The notes under the pieces: model-generated | Seen by the model: only the letters and a program-made list of their open reading frames with translations | What the model was told of the DNA's origin: nothing | Database searches by the model: none | Made by a program: the position numbers and the translations under genes | In this document: one piece after another, positions 1-5,119 of the stretch | How the letters are laid out: every line of letters begins with the position of its first letter | How positions within the stretch are numbered: position 1 is the stretch's first letter | Assembly: GCA_031290755.1 (NCBI GenBank) | Contig: JAITMY010000061.1 | Location: forward strand, 1 to 5,221 | DNA from: Prevotellaceae bacterium | GTDB lineage: Bacteria; Bacteroidota; Bacteroidia; Bacteroidales; UBA932 | Direction of reading: 5' to 3' | Length of the DNA: 5,221 bases

Positions 1-1035
1 AACCAGTGGGCCAACGTGGTGCGCTGGGAGATGCACACCCGCCTGTTTTTGCGCACGGCTGAATTTTTGTGGCAGGAAGGCCACACGGCGCACGCCACGC
101 GCGAGGAGGCCGTGGCAGAGGCCGAAAAAATGGTGGCGGTGTACGCCGAATTTGTCGAAAACGTTTTGGCGCTGCCCGTGCTGGTGGGCGTCAAAACCGC
201 CAGCGAGCGCTTTGCCGGCGCCGAAGACACCTACTGCATTGAGGCGCTGATGCAGGACGGCAAGGCGCTGCAAGCGGGCACCTCGCACTTTTTGGGGCAA
301 AACTTCGCCAAGGCGTTCGACGTGCAGTACCTGAGCCAAGAGGGCAAGCAGGAGCACGTGTGGGCAACCTCGTGGGGCGTGTCCACGCGCCTGATGGGGG
401 CGCTCATCATGGCGCACAGCGACGATAACGGGCTGGTGCTGCCGCCTAAGCTGGCGCCGCTGCACGTGGTCATCGTGCCCATCTACAAGGGGGCAGAGGA
501 GCTGGCCGCCATTTCGGCAAGGGCCAACGAAATCAAGCAGCAGCTGGAGGCGCGAGGCCTCGTGGTGAAGTACGACGATAGCGACAACGTGCGGTCGGGC
601 TTTAAGTTTGCCGAGTACGAAATGAAGGGCGTGCCGGTGCGCTTGGTGATAGGGCCGCGCGACTTGGCCAACGGCACGGTGGAGGTGGCGCGGCGCGATA
701 CGCTGCAAAAGCAATCGATGCCGCAGGAAAATATTGCCGAGCACGTGGTGAGCTTGCTGGACGAAATACAGAAAAACATTTATGAAAAAGCAAAGTCGTT
801 CCGCGCTCAAAACACGTTTGAGGTGAACACCTACGACGAGTTCAAAGCGCAGATAGAGAAGGGCGGCTTTATTCTGGCGCACTGGGACGGCACCCCCGAA
901 ACCGAGGCCAAAATCAAGGAGGAAACCAAGGCCACCATTCGCTGCATACTGCGCGATGGCCCGCAGGAGGCCGGCAGCTGCATGGTAACGGGCAAGTCCT
1001 CGCCGCAGCGCGTGGTGTTTGCAAGAGCGTACTAA
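1..1035 (+). CDS. proS: Prolyl-tRNA synthetase, C-terminal part (5' end outside window)
   Basis: Class II aminoacyl-tRNA synthetase that charges tRNA-Pro with proline in the cytosol. The frame is open from base 1, so this is the last 344 residues of a protein I expect to be about 490-500 aa; the true start lies upstream. Motif 2 is at the left edge (VVRWE at about residues 6-10, then LRTAEFLWQEGHTAH). The core continues through ERFAGAEDTYCIEALMQDGK and AGTSHFLGQNFAKAF, and motif 3 is TRLMGALIMAHSDDNGLVLP. The anticodon-binding domain follows (from about HVVIVPIYKG), then the C-terminal domain of the archaeal/eukaryote-like ProRS class, ending in ARAY. Only two cysteines remain in that last domain (IRCILRD and GSCMVTG), where zinc-binding relatives have four; this is usual for bacterial members as far as I recall. 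The GH19 gene starts 14 bp after the stop. Confidence 0.96.
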   Translation, partial: NQWANVVRWEMHTRLFLRTAEFLWQEGHTAHATREEAVAEAEKMVAVYAEFVENVLALPVLVGVKTASERFAGAEDTYCIEALMQDGKALQAGTSHFLGQNFAKAFDVQYLSQEGKQEHVWATSWGVSTRLMGALIMAHSDDNGLVLPPKLAPLHVVIVPIYKGAEELAAISARANEIKQQLEARGLVVKYDDSDNVRSGFKFAEYEMKGVPVRLVIGPRDLANGTVEVARRDTLQKQSMPQENIAEHVVSLLDEIQKNIYEKAKSFRAQNTFEVNTYDEFKAQIEKGGFILAHWDGTPETEAKIKEETKATIRCILRDGPQEAGSCMVTGKSSPQRVVFARAY

Positions 1036-1049
1036 AACGAACGTGCCAA

Positions 1050-2018
1050 ATGGTAAAGCTGTTGAAGTCTGGCCCAATAAAGGTAGTAGCGCTTGTTGGC
1101 TGCCTGCTGGTGCTGGCGCAGTGCGCAACGCTGCGGAAGAGCGAGCAGCAGAGCTGGGGAGAGGCGAAGCGGGACTGGAACAGCTCGTACAACAACAACG
1201 ACAAGCAGGGGGTAAGCTCCTCTTCTTCTCAACAAAGCAGCGGTGCAGGCCGGCAGCAGGCAGCCTCCTCGGCGAAAGCTGCCGCCAAGCACTCCTCCAC
1301 CACGCTGTATGCAAGCTTGATTTCTGAGGCCATGTGGGAGGAGCTTTTCCCCAACCGCTTGGGGCGCGGGAGCCTGAGCAGCAAGAGCGACTTTTACTCG
1401 TTTGCTGCGTTTGCGGAGGCCGCTAAGCACTTTCCCCACTTTTTGCGCGAGGGGAGCGAGGCGCAGCGGCGGCGAGAGCTGGCCGCGTTTTTGGCGCACT
1501 TGGAGCAGGAAACGGGAGGCCTGCGCTACAAGGAGCAAATCTCCGTTGCGCACAGCTACGCGGTAGCCCACAAGGACTATCCGCCCACGGAAGGCAAGCA
1601 GTACCACGGGCGAGGCCCCATCCAGCTCAGCTACAACTACAACTATGGGCAGTTTAGCCGCGCCTACTTTGGCGACAAAAGCGTGCTGCTGAAAGACCCC
1701 GACCTGCTGGTTGCCGACAGCGTAATTTCTTTTGGGTCGGCCATCTGGTTTTGGATGACGGGGCAGCCGCCCAAGCCTTCGTGCCACAGCGTGATGGTGG
1801 ACAGCTGGGAGCCAACAAGCACAGACCTTAGCGCGAACCGACGCTCCGGCTTCGGGCTAACGCTGAACATTATCAACGCCTCGCAGTGCGGCAAAGAGTC
1901 GGCACACGCCCAAAAGCGCTACGAGCACTACTATAAGTACTGCCAATATTTTGACGTGGACAAAGGAGAGAATTGCGAGTGCGCTAACCAGCTGCCCTAC
2001 GGAAAAAAGTCGAAGTAG
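1050..2018 (+). CDS. GH19-family chitinase/muramidase, probable lipoprotein
   Basis: Glycoside hydrolase family 19 protein of 322 aa, expected to cleave beta-1,4 bonds in chitin or a related GlcNAc polymer such as peptidoglycan. Residues 1-25 form an export signal (basic start, then VVALVGCLLVLAQC). Cys25 (LAQC) and Cys18 (LVGC) are alternative lipidation sites; LVGC fits the lipobox better but leaves a short hydrophobic core. Residues about 42-85 are a low-complexity Ser/Gln/Ala/Asn linker. The GH19 domain covers about 86-315. The likely catalytic acid is Glu154 in LEQETGG (HETGG in plant enzymes) and the second acid Glu162 in YKEQIS. The family signature YHGRGPIQLSYNYNYG is at 185-200, then SFGSAIWFWMTGQPPKPS (227-244) and GFGLTLNIIN (267-276). 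Both acids are present, so it should be active. The start was chosen because it leads directly into the signal peptide; no clear Shine-Dalgarno is visible. Substrate cannot be told from sequence alone. Confidence 0.9.
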   Translation: MVKLLKSGPIKVVALVGCLLVLAQCATLRKSEQQSWGEAKRDWNSSYNNNDKQGVSSSSSQQSSGAGRQQAASSAKAAAKHSSTTLYASLISEAMWEELFPNRLGRGSLSSKSDFYSFAAFAEAAKHFPHFLREGSEAQRRRELAAFLAHLEQETGGLRYKEQISVAHSYAVAHKDYPPTEGKQYHGRGPIQLSYNYNYGQFSRAYFGDKSVLLKDPDLLVADSVISFGSAIWFWMTGQPPKPSCHSVMVDSWEPTSTDLSANRRSGFGLTLNIINASQCGKESAHAQKRYEHYYKYCQYFDVDKGENCECANQLPYGKKSK

Positions 2019-2050
2019 CTCAAACATTGTTAAACTAAAATTGTATATCT

Positions 2051-2758
2051 ATGGAAAATGAAAATGGTGATCAAGAAAACAGCGCCTTGTGGGGCAACAT
2101 CCTGCAAGCGCTAAAGGGCAAAGTGCAGGAAAAGCAGTGCGTGTATGACAATACGTTCGAGGTTTTTCAGCAGGTGAAAGAGGTGCTACACGAGCAGGCC
2201 AACGAAATGAACGAAGCGCTGCAAGGCGTGGACAAGCGCGTGAAGCTGGAGTACCGCGACCGCGGGCAGCACGAGGCGGAGATTAGGGTAGCGGGAGACA
2301 TCCTCGTGTTCAGCATGCATACCAACGTCTTTCAGTTCGACCGCAGCCACGCCGTCTGGAAAAACCCCTACGCAACGCAGGAGGAAATGAACACCCACTG
2401 CGGCATGATAAGCATCTACAACTTCCTTACCGACTCGTTCCGCTTCAACCGCCTTGACGACCTTGGCTATCTGATAGGGCGGATTTTTGTGAACCGCAAC
2501 CACCACTACTTCGTGGAGGGCAAGCGGCAGCTCAATTTCCCGTGCGGCGACTTTGGCAAAGACGTTATCAGCAGGGACATCGTGCAGCAAATTACCGAAA
2601 CGGCCATTCACTACGCGCTCAACTTTGACCTGCTGGTGCAGCCCTACGACGATGCGAAGATTGTGAGCGTGGGGCAAATCAACAACAAGGTGGAGGACTC
2701 CAAAATTCAAACCGGCAAGCGGCTGGGGTTCCAGTTCCGCTCCGACGACGTGGCGTAG
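2051..2758 (+). CDS. Conserved hypothetical protein, cytosolic, Bacteroidetes type
   Basis: A 235-aa protein that I recognise only as a family of unknown function that I recall from Bacteroidetes. It has no signal peptide or membrane segment, so it is probably cytosolic. The N-terminal part (about 1-66) is rich in charged residues and looks helical (ILQALKGKVQEK, FQQVKEVLHEQANEMNEAL). A mixed alpha/beta region follows with the most conserved-looking stretches: GDILVFSMHTNVFQFD (82-97), CGMISIYNFLTDSFRFNR (117-134), DDLGYLIGRIFVNRNHHYF (136-154) and a Lys/Arg-rich tail, TGKRLGFQFR (221-230). No nucleotide-binding or metal-binding motif stands out. The 32-bp gap before it is AT-rich and contains TAAAATTG (2036-2043), one mismatch from the Bacteroidetes -7 box, so it may have its own promoter or be read through from the GH19 gene. 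It converges with gmk. Confidence 0.82.
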   Translation: MENENGDQENSALWGNILQALKGKVQEKQCVYDNTFEVFQQVKEVLHEQANEMNEALQGVDKRVKLEYRDRGQHEAEIRVAGDILVFSMHTNVFQFDRSHAVWKNPYATQEEMNTHCGMISIYNFLTDSFRFNRLDDLGYLIGRIFVNRNHHYFVEGKRQLNFPCGDFGKDVISRDIVQQITETAIHYALNFDLLVQPYDDAKIVSVGQINNKVEDSKIQTGKRLGFQFRSDDVA

Positions 2759-2776
2759 CCCAATGCCGTTAGGCTA

Positions 2777-2806
2777 AGGCGACAAGGCAGAATGTCGCTA
2801 TCGCCT
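2777..2806. terminator. Inverted repeats between convergent genes (possible terminator)
   Basis: Between the converging hypothetical gene and gmk, AGGCGA (2777-2782) pairs with TCGCCT (2801-2806). An overlapping alternative is a perfect 6-bp stem, GCGACA (2779-2784) with TGTCGC (2793-2798) and an 8-nt loop. The position suits bidirectional termination, but no T-run follows on either strand, so the role is inferred from location only. Confidence 0.25.
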
Positions 2807-2814
2807 GCCGCCGT

Positions 2815-2843
2815 CATTGCGAGGGTATTTCCCGAAGCAATCC
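2815..2843 (+). repeat. 29-bp REP-like palindromic repeat, copy 1
   Basis: Begins CATTGC and ends GAAGCAATCC; matches 4251-4279 at 28 of 29 positions in the same orientation. It can fold as ATTGC (2816-2820) with GCAAT (2837-2841) and GGG (2823-2825) with CCC (2831-2833), around a TATTT loop. The two stems are separated by GA opposite GAA. The only difference from copy 2 is in the loop (T at 2826). It resembles the dispersed CATTGCGAG...GAAGCAATC palindromes I recall from many bacterial genomes. It starts 8 bp downstream of the gmk stop, reading along the gmk transcript. Confidence 0.75.
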
Positions 2844-2850
2844 GGCGCGG

Positions 2851-3417
2851 CTACCGGCTGCCGGCAAACTCGTTGATGATTTGCTCGGCCTCCGCAATGG
2901 TCTGGTCGAGCCGGTCGTTGACAATCACCCTGTCAAACTGCGACGAGAACGACAGCTCGTGCTCGGCCCTCGCCATGCGCTCGTTGATAACCTCGAGGCT
3001 GTCGGTGCTGCGGCCTACCAGGCGGCGGCGCAGCTCGGCCAGCGACGGCGGCATGATGAACAGCAGCAGCGCACGGTCGCCAAAAATCTTCTTCAGGCTC
3101 AGGCCGCCGTACACGTCCACATCAAAAAGCACGAGCTTCCCGCTGCCCCAAATGCGCTTTGGCTCCGACTTCGGCGTGCCGTAGTACTTGCCCGGGTAAA
3201 CCTCCTCCCACTCGATAAATTCACCCCTGTCGATGCGCTCCTTAAATTCGTCGGACGACATGAAGTAGTAGTCCTTCGCGCACACCTCGCCTGCGCGCGG
3301 TGCGCGGCTTGTTGCCGAAATGGAAAACTCCAGCGCTGGCATCGTGGCCAGCAGGTGCTGCACTACCGTGGTTTTTCCGGAGCCTGACGGCGCTGAAAAG
3401 ATGATGACCTTTTCCAT
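2851..3417 (-). CDS. gmk: Guanylate kinase
   Basis: Phosphorylates GMP to GDP with ATP in the cytosol, an essential step in GTP/dGTP supply and GMP recycling. The protein is 188 aa, a normal length. The P-loop is APSGSGKT (9-16). The GMP-binding region shows ISATSRAPRAGE (33-44, with Arg38, Arg41 and Glu44), DYYF (49-52) and EVYPGKYYGT (72-81). Asp101 lies in FDVDVYGG, where family members often have Gln in place of Tyr103. The lid/arginine region reads RRLVGRSTDS (131-140) and INERMARAE (144-152). The start at 3417 puts the P-loop at the usual distance from the N-terminus; an in-frame ATG at 3474 would add 19 unrelated residues and overlap the cmk coding end. It lies 14 bp downstream of cmk on the same strand, so the two are probably co-transcribed. 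Confidence 0.96.
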   Translation of the reverse strand: MEKVIIFSAPSGSGKTTVVQHLLATMPALEFSISATSRAPRAGEVCAKDYYFMSSDEFKERIDRGEFIEWEEVYPGKYYGTPKSEPKRIWGSGKLVLFDVDVYGGLSLKKIFGDRALLLFIMPPSLAELRRRLVGRSTDSLEVINERMARAEHELSFSSQFDRVIVNDRLDQTIAEAEQIINEFAGSR

Positions 3418-3431
3418 AATCAACCTGTGTT

Positions 3432-4127
3432 TTAGATTTCCTCTTGCTTCTGCCTGATGCGCTGCATGACCCACGCCAGCTGCTCGCCCACGCTGAGGTG
3501 GCTGTTGTCCAGCAGCACCGCGTCGGGCGCCTTGCGGAGCGGGCTTACCGCTCGGTTTTCGTCCGTTTCGTCGCGCTGCCTGACGCTCCTTTCTATCTCC
3601 TCCAGCGTGGCGCTGGCGCCCTTTGCCAGCAGCTCTTGGTAGCGCCGCATGGCGCGGATTTCGGGCGCGGCGGTCATGAAAATTTTCAGCTCGGCTTGGG
3701 GGAACACCACCGTGCCGATGTCGCGCCCGTCCATCACAATGGCCTTGCGCCGGCCCATTTCCTGCTGCATGGCCACCATGCGCCGGCGCACCTCGGCCAG
3801 CTCGCTCACGCGGCTCACGTGGCCGGCAACGGGCGTGAGCCGAAGCTCCTCGCTCACGTTCTCGCCGTTCAGAAAAACATCGCTGGCGCCGCGCTCAGGG
3901 CTATACGCCAGCCGAATGTCGATGCGCGGCAGGGTGGCCACCAGCTGGCGCTCCAGCACCCGCCCGTCGCCCGCCACCAGCCCGTGGCGCAGCGCGTACA
4001 GCGTAACGGCGCGGTACATGGCGCCGGAGTCAATGAAGGTGTAGCCCAGCGCCGCGGCAATGGCCTTGGCAAAGGTGCTTTTCCCGCACGAGGAGTACCC
4101 GTCGATGGCAATAATGATGTCTTTCAT
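3432..4127 (-). CDS. cmk: Cytidylate (CMP/dCMP) kinase
   Basis: Phosphorylates CMP and dCMP to the diphosphates in the cytosol, for pyrimidine salvage and RNA turnover. The protein is 231 aa, typical of bacterial CMP kinases. The P-loop is GYSSCGKST (10-18); the SSCGKST form is what I associate with Bacteroidetes. The CMP-binding stretch is FIDSGAMYRAVTLYAL (31-46). DGRDIGTVVFP is at 133-143, and the lid/arginine region runs from RQRDETDENRAVSPL (183-197) to KAPDAVLLDNS (199-209). The start at 4127 gives the expected MKDIIIAIDG opening; an in-frame ATG at 4142 would add only five residues (MNVVR). Leads the inferred cmk-gmk operon. No clear -7 box was found upstream; TTATTTTG on the minus strand at 4206-4213 is one mismatch off the consensus and lacks a -33 partner. 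Confidence 0.96.
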   Translation of the reverse strand: MKDIIIAIDGYSSCGKSTFAKAIAAALGYTFIDSGAMYRAVTLYALRHGLVAGDGRVLERQLVATLPRIDIRLAYSPERGASDVFLNGENVSEELRLTPVAGHVSRVSELAEVRRRMVAMQQEMGRRKAIVMDGRDIGTVVFPQAELKIFMTAAPEIRAMRRYQELLAKGASATLEEIERSVRQRDETDENRAVSPLRKAPDAVLLDNSHLSVGEQLAWVMQRIRQKQEEI

Positions 4128-4191
4128 ACGAACAACGTTCAAAGGTGGCTACTGCTTTGCTTTGCTAAAACAGGCCTCGAAGTTGCACAAA

Positions 4192-4210
4192 ATTTTGCTT
4201 ACCGCAAAAT
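4192..4210. repeat. 7-bp inverted repeat upstream of cmk
   Basis: ATTTTGC (4192-4198), a 5-nt spacer TTACC, and GCAAAAT (4204-4210) form a perfect inverted repeat 65-83 bp upstream of the cmk start. It could be an operator or a hairpin in the cmk leader. No known binding site is recognised. Confidence 0.35.
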
Positions 4211-4250
4211 AAAGCAGGCAAAAAGTTAGGGCCTCACCCTTAGCGCCGCG

Positions 4251-4279
4251 CATTGCGAGGGCATTTCCCGAAGCAATCC
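4251..4279 (+). repeat. 29-bp REP-like palindromic repeat, copy 2
   Basis: Second copy of the element at 2815-2843, same orientation, differing only by C instead of T at 4262, which falls in the hairpin loop. It lies 123 bp upstream of the cmk start, so the two copies bracket the cmk-gmk pair as direct repeats about 1.4 kb apart. Confidence 0.75.
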
Positions 4280-4332
4280 AGCTTTTTCCAAAAAAAATCC
4301 TTGCTTGCGCATCAGCTTAAAAAAAAATATAC

Positions 4333-4340
4333 TACCTTTG
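4333..4340 (+). promoter_or_regulatory. Putative Bacteroidetes promoter -7 box
   Basis: TACCTTTG matches the Bacteroidetes sigma-ABfr -7 consensus TAnnTTTG exactly. It sits in an AT-rich stretch behind two A-tracts (4290-4297 and 4319-4327) spaced about 29 bp apart, which could act as curved, UP-like DNA. A -33 TTG at the proper spacing is missing; the nearest (4305-4307) is about 5 bp too far. The predicted transcript starts near 4345-4348 on the plus strand and would run through the small ORF, the hairpin array and the exported-protein genes. Confidence 0.5.
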
Positions 4341-4354
4341 GGGCGTTCATTTTT

Positions 4355-4369
4355 TTAGTCACTTAGTCA
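4355..4369 (+). repeat. Tandem TTAGTCA motif
   Basis: TTAGTCA occurs at 4355-4361 and again at 4363-4369, an 8-bp period just downstream of the predicted transcription start. It may be a paired protein-binding site, or chance. Confidence 0.25.
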
Positions 4370-4380
4370 AGCAGCGCAAA

Positions 4381-4476
4381 ATGGAGAATGTTAATACATC
4401 TACAATTGCCTATAACCTAATACCACTAAAGGGTTATAGCGATTTTACCCCCCCCGCTAACATTATTTCACATTAA
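4381..4476 (+). CDS. Possible small ORF, 31 codons
   Basis: ATG at 4381 opens 31 codons ending at TAA 4474-4476; the peptide starts MENVNTSTIAYN and ends PPANIISH. It begins about 35 nt after the predicted transcription start, a reasonable leader length, and its AT-rich composition differs from the GC-rich housekeeping genes. I recognise no family. It holds an 8-bp inverted repeat (4410-4439) and a run of eight C (4448-4455). It could be a leader peptide, the stub of a longer gene, or non-coding sequence that is open by chance. Confidence 0.25.
   Translation: MENVNTSTIAYNLIPLKGYSDFTPPANIISH
4410..4439. repeat. 8-bp inverted repeat in the small ORF/leader
   Basis: CTATAACC (4410-4417) is the exact reverse complement of GGTTATAG (4432-4439), with a 14-nt spacer. 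In RNA the stem can extend by one U.G pair (4418 with 4431). It may be a leader hairpin or an operator about 65 bp past the predicted start site. Confidence 0.4.
4448..4455 (+). repeat. C8 homopolymer tract
   Basis: Eight consecutive C inside the small ORF. As read, translation stops after 31 residues. Losing one C joins the ORF to the frame running through the 41-bp repeats (stop at 4727-4729), giving about 115 residues; gaining one C ends it at 26. Such tracts are prone to slippage, and also to sequencing error. Confidence 0.6.
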
Positions 4477-4513
4477 CAAACGTTTTTTAGTGCTCTGCGA
4501 CTTGCGGGGCGCT

Positions 4514-4725
4514 GTCCCGGCAGCGGGAAAGTCTCCCAAACGTCTTGGGAAGGCGTCCCGCAAGCGGGAAAGTGTCTCAAACGTCTTGGGAAGGCGTCCC
4601 GCAAGCGGGAAAGTCTCCCAAACGTCTTGGGAAGGCGTCCCGCAAGCGGGAAAGTGTCCCAAACGTCTTGGGAAGGTTTCCCGGCAGCGGGAAAGTGTTC
4701 CAAACGTCTTGGGAAGGTTTCCCGC
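4514..4725 (+). repeat. Tandem array of five 41-bp double-hairpin units
   Basis: Five complete 41-bp units start at 4514, 4555, 4596, 4637 and 4678, followed by a 7-bp partial unit at 4719-4725. From the second base, a unit is hairpin A (14 nt, TCCCG-loop-CGGGA with tetraloop CAAG or GCAG), a 5-nt linker (AAGTC or AAGTG), hairpin B (17 nt, TCCCAA-ACGTC-TTGGGA) and a 5-nt linker (AGGCG or AGGTT). Hairpin A of unit 1 is 4515-4528 and hairpin B is 4534-4550. Both hairpins begin TCCC and end GGGA, so neighbouring arms can also pair across the linkers. After the last units GGGAA-GGT-TTCCC (4711-4723) is possible. The array is GC-rich between AT-rich flanks. There are no variable spacers, so it is not a CRISPR. 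All plus frames are open across most of it, but a 41-bp period shifts frame at each unit. Function unknown; a structured RNA or dispersed repeat is most likely. Confidence 0.9.
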
Positions 4726-4741
4726 TTAATTTATTGTTACT

Positions 4742-5119
4742 ATGAAACGCATAATCTTTATCGCACTTTTGCTACTGCCGGCATCGCCGCGGCTGTCGGC
4801 CTGCGAAATCCGCATGGACGTGCAGGATGACCTGAAGAAAGATACTTATCTGACCGGCGATACGGTGGTTGTGCTCGTGCAGGTGCAGCTTACGCACCGC
4901 GTTTGCCCGGAGGGGATAAAGAGGACGAAATTCACCTACGAAAACCTGAAGATTGCAGGCGCCACCGAGTGGAAGGAGGTGAAGCCGGGGCTTTACACCC
5001 GCCGGATAAAGGCAACGATAACCGCCGACAAAAATGGCAACGCCAAAATCATCGCCGTGCGGACATGCGACAAAGAAGGAGGGCATAGCGTGTGCACATT
5101 CAAAAAAACCTCTACCTAA
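4742..5119 (+). CDS. Small exported protein with four cysteines, possible lipoprotein
   Basis: A 125-aa protein with an N-terminal export signal: MKR, then a hydrophobic core IIFIALLLLPASP, then LSAC at 18-21. LSA-Cys21 fits a lipobox, so it may be a lipoprotein; cleavage by signal peptidase I just before Cys21 is the alternative. The mature part reads like a small beta-sandwich: alternating strands (DTVVVLVQVQLTHRVCPEG 40-58, TEWKEVKPGLYTRRIKATI 75-93, NAKIIAVRTCDKEGG 100-114) and Cys at 55, 109 and 118 besides Cys21. I recall similar THR-CPEGIK...TKF and RTCDKEGG proteins from Bacteroidetes, without a known function. It starts 16 bp after the repeat array, and its stop directly abuts the next gene's ATG, so the pair is probably translated from one mRNA. 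No Shine-Dalgarno is visible; the upstream bases are AT-rich (TTAATTTATTGTTACT). Confidence 0.8.
   Translation: MKRIIFIALLLLPASPRLSACEIRMDVQDDLKKDTYLTGDTVVVLVQVQLTHRVCPEGIKRTKFTYENLKIAGATEWKEVKPGLYTRRIKATITADKNGNAKIIAVRTCDKEGGHSVCTFKKTST

Noticed and set aside
1032..1787. 251-codon minus-strand ORF opposite the GH19 gene
   Set aside because: The plus strand encodes a clear GH19 domain with catalytic residues; the antisense product is low-complexity and unrecognisable, as expected in GC-rich coding DNA.
2186..2710. 174-codon minus-strand ORF opposite the 235-aa hypothetical gene
   Set aside because: It lies wholly inside the plus-strand gene, and its Val/His-rich product looks like an antisense shadow.
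2881..3387. Plus-strand ORFs opposite gmk (2792-3184 and 2881-3387)
   Set aside because: Antisense to a well-defined guanylate kinase; no domain seen.
2851..3474. Longer gmk starting at 3474
   Set aside because: The added 19 residues are unlike guanylate kinase, and the start would lie inside the cmk coding region; the ATG at 3417 gives the normal N-terminus.
3444..4229. 261-codon plus-strand ORF opposite cmk
   Set aside because: Its product is rich in His, Ala and Gln with no domain, while the minus strand encodes a complete CMP kinase.
4290..4327. A8 and A9 tracts as phase-variable sites in a gene
   Set aside because: They lie outside any supported ORF; they fit better as AT-rich promoter-proximal DNA.
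4514..4725. CRISPR array
   Set aside because: The whole 41-bp unit is repeated with no variable spacers, and no cas gene is in the window.
4711..4740. Rho-independent terminator at the end of the array
   Set aside because: GGGAA-GGT-TTCCC can form, but the following bases (GCTTAATTTATTG) lack a proper T-run and the gene at 4742 starts at once.
4490..4830. Three overlapping plus-strand ORFs and two minus-strand ORFs (4468-4703) across the repeat array
   Set aside because: All are made of the same 41-bp unit read in shifting phase, with no start context or recognisable domain, and one runs into the signal-peptide gene in another frame. Treated as a repeat array rather than genes.
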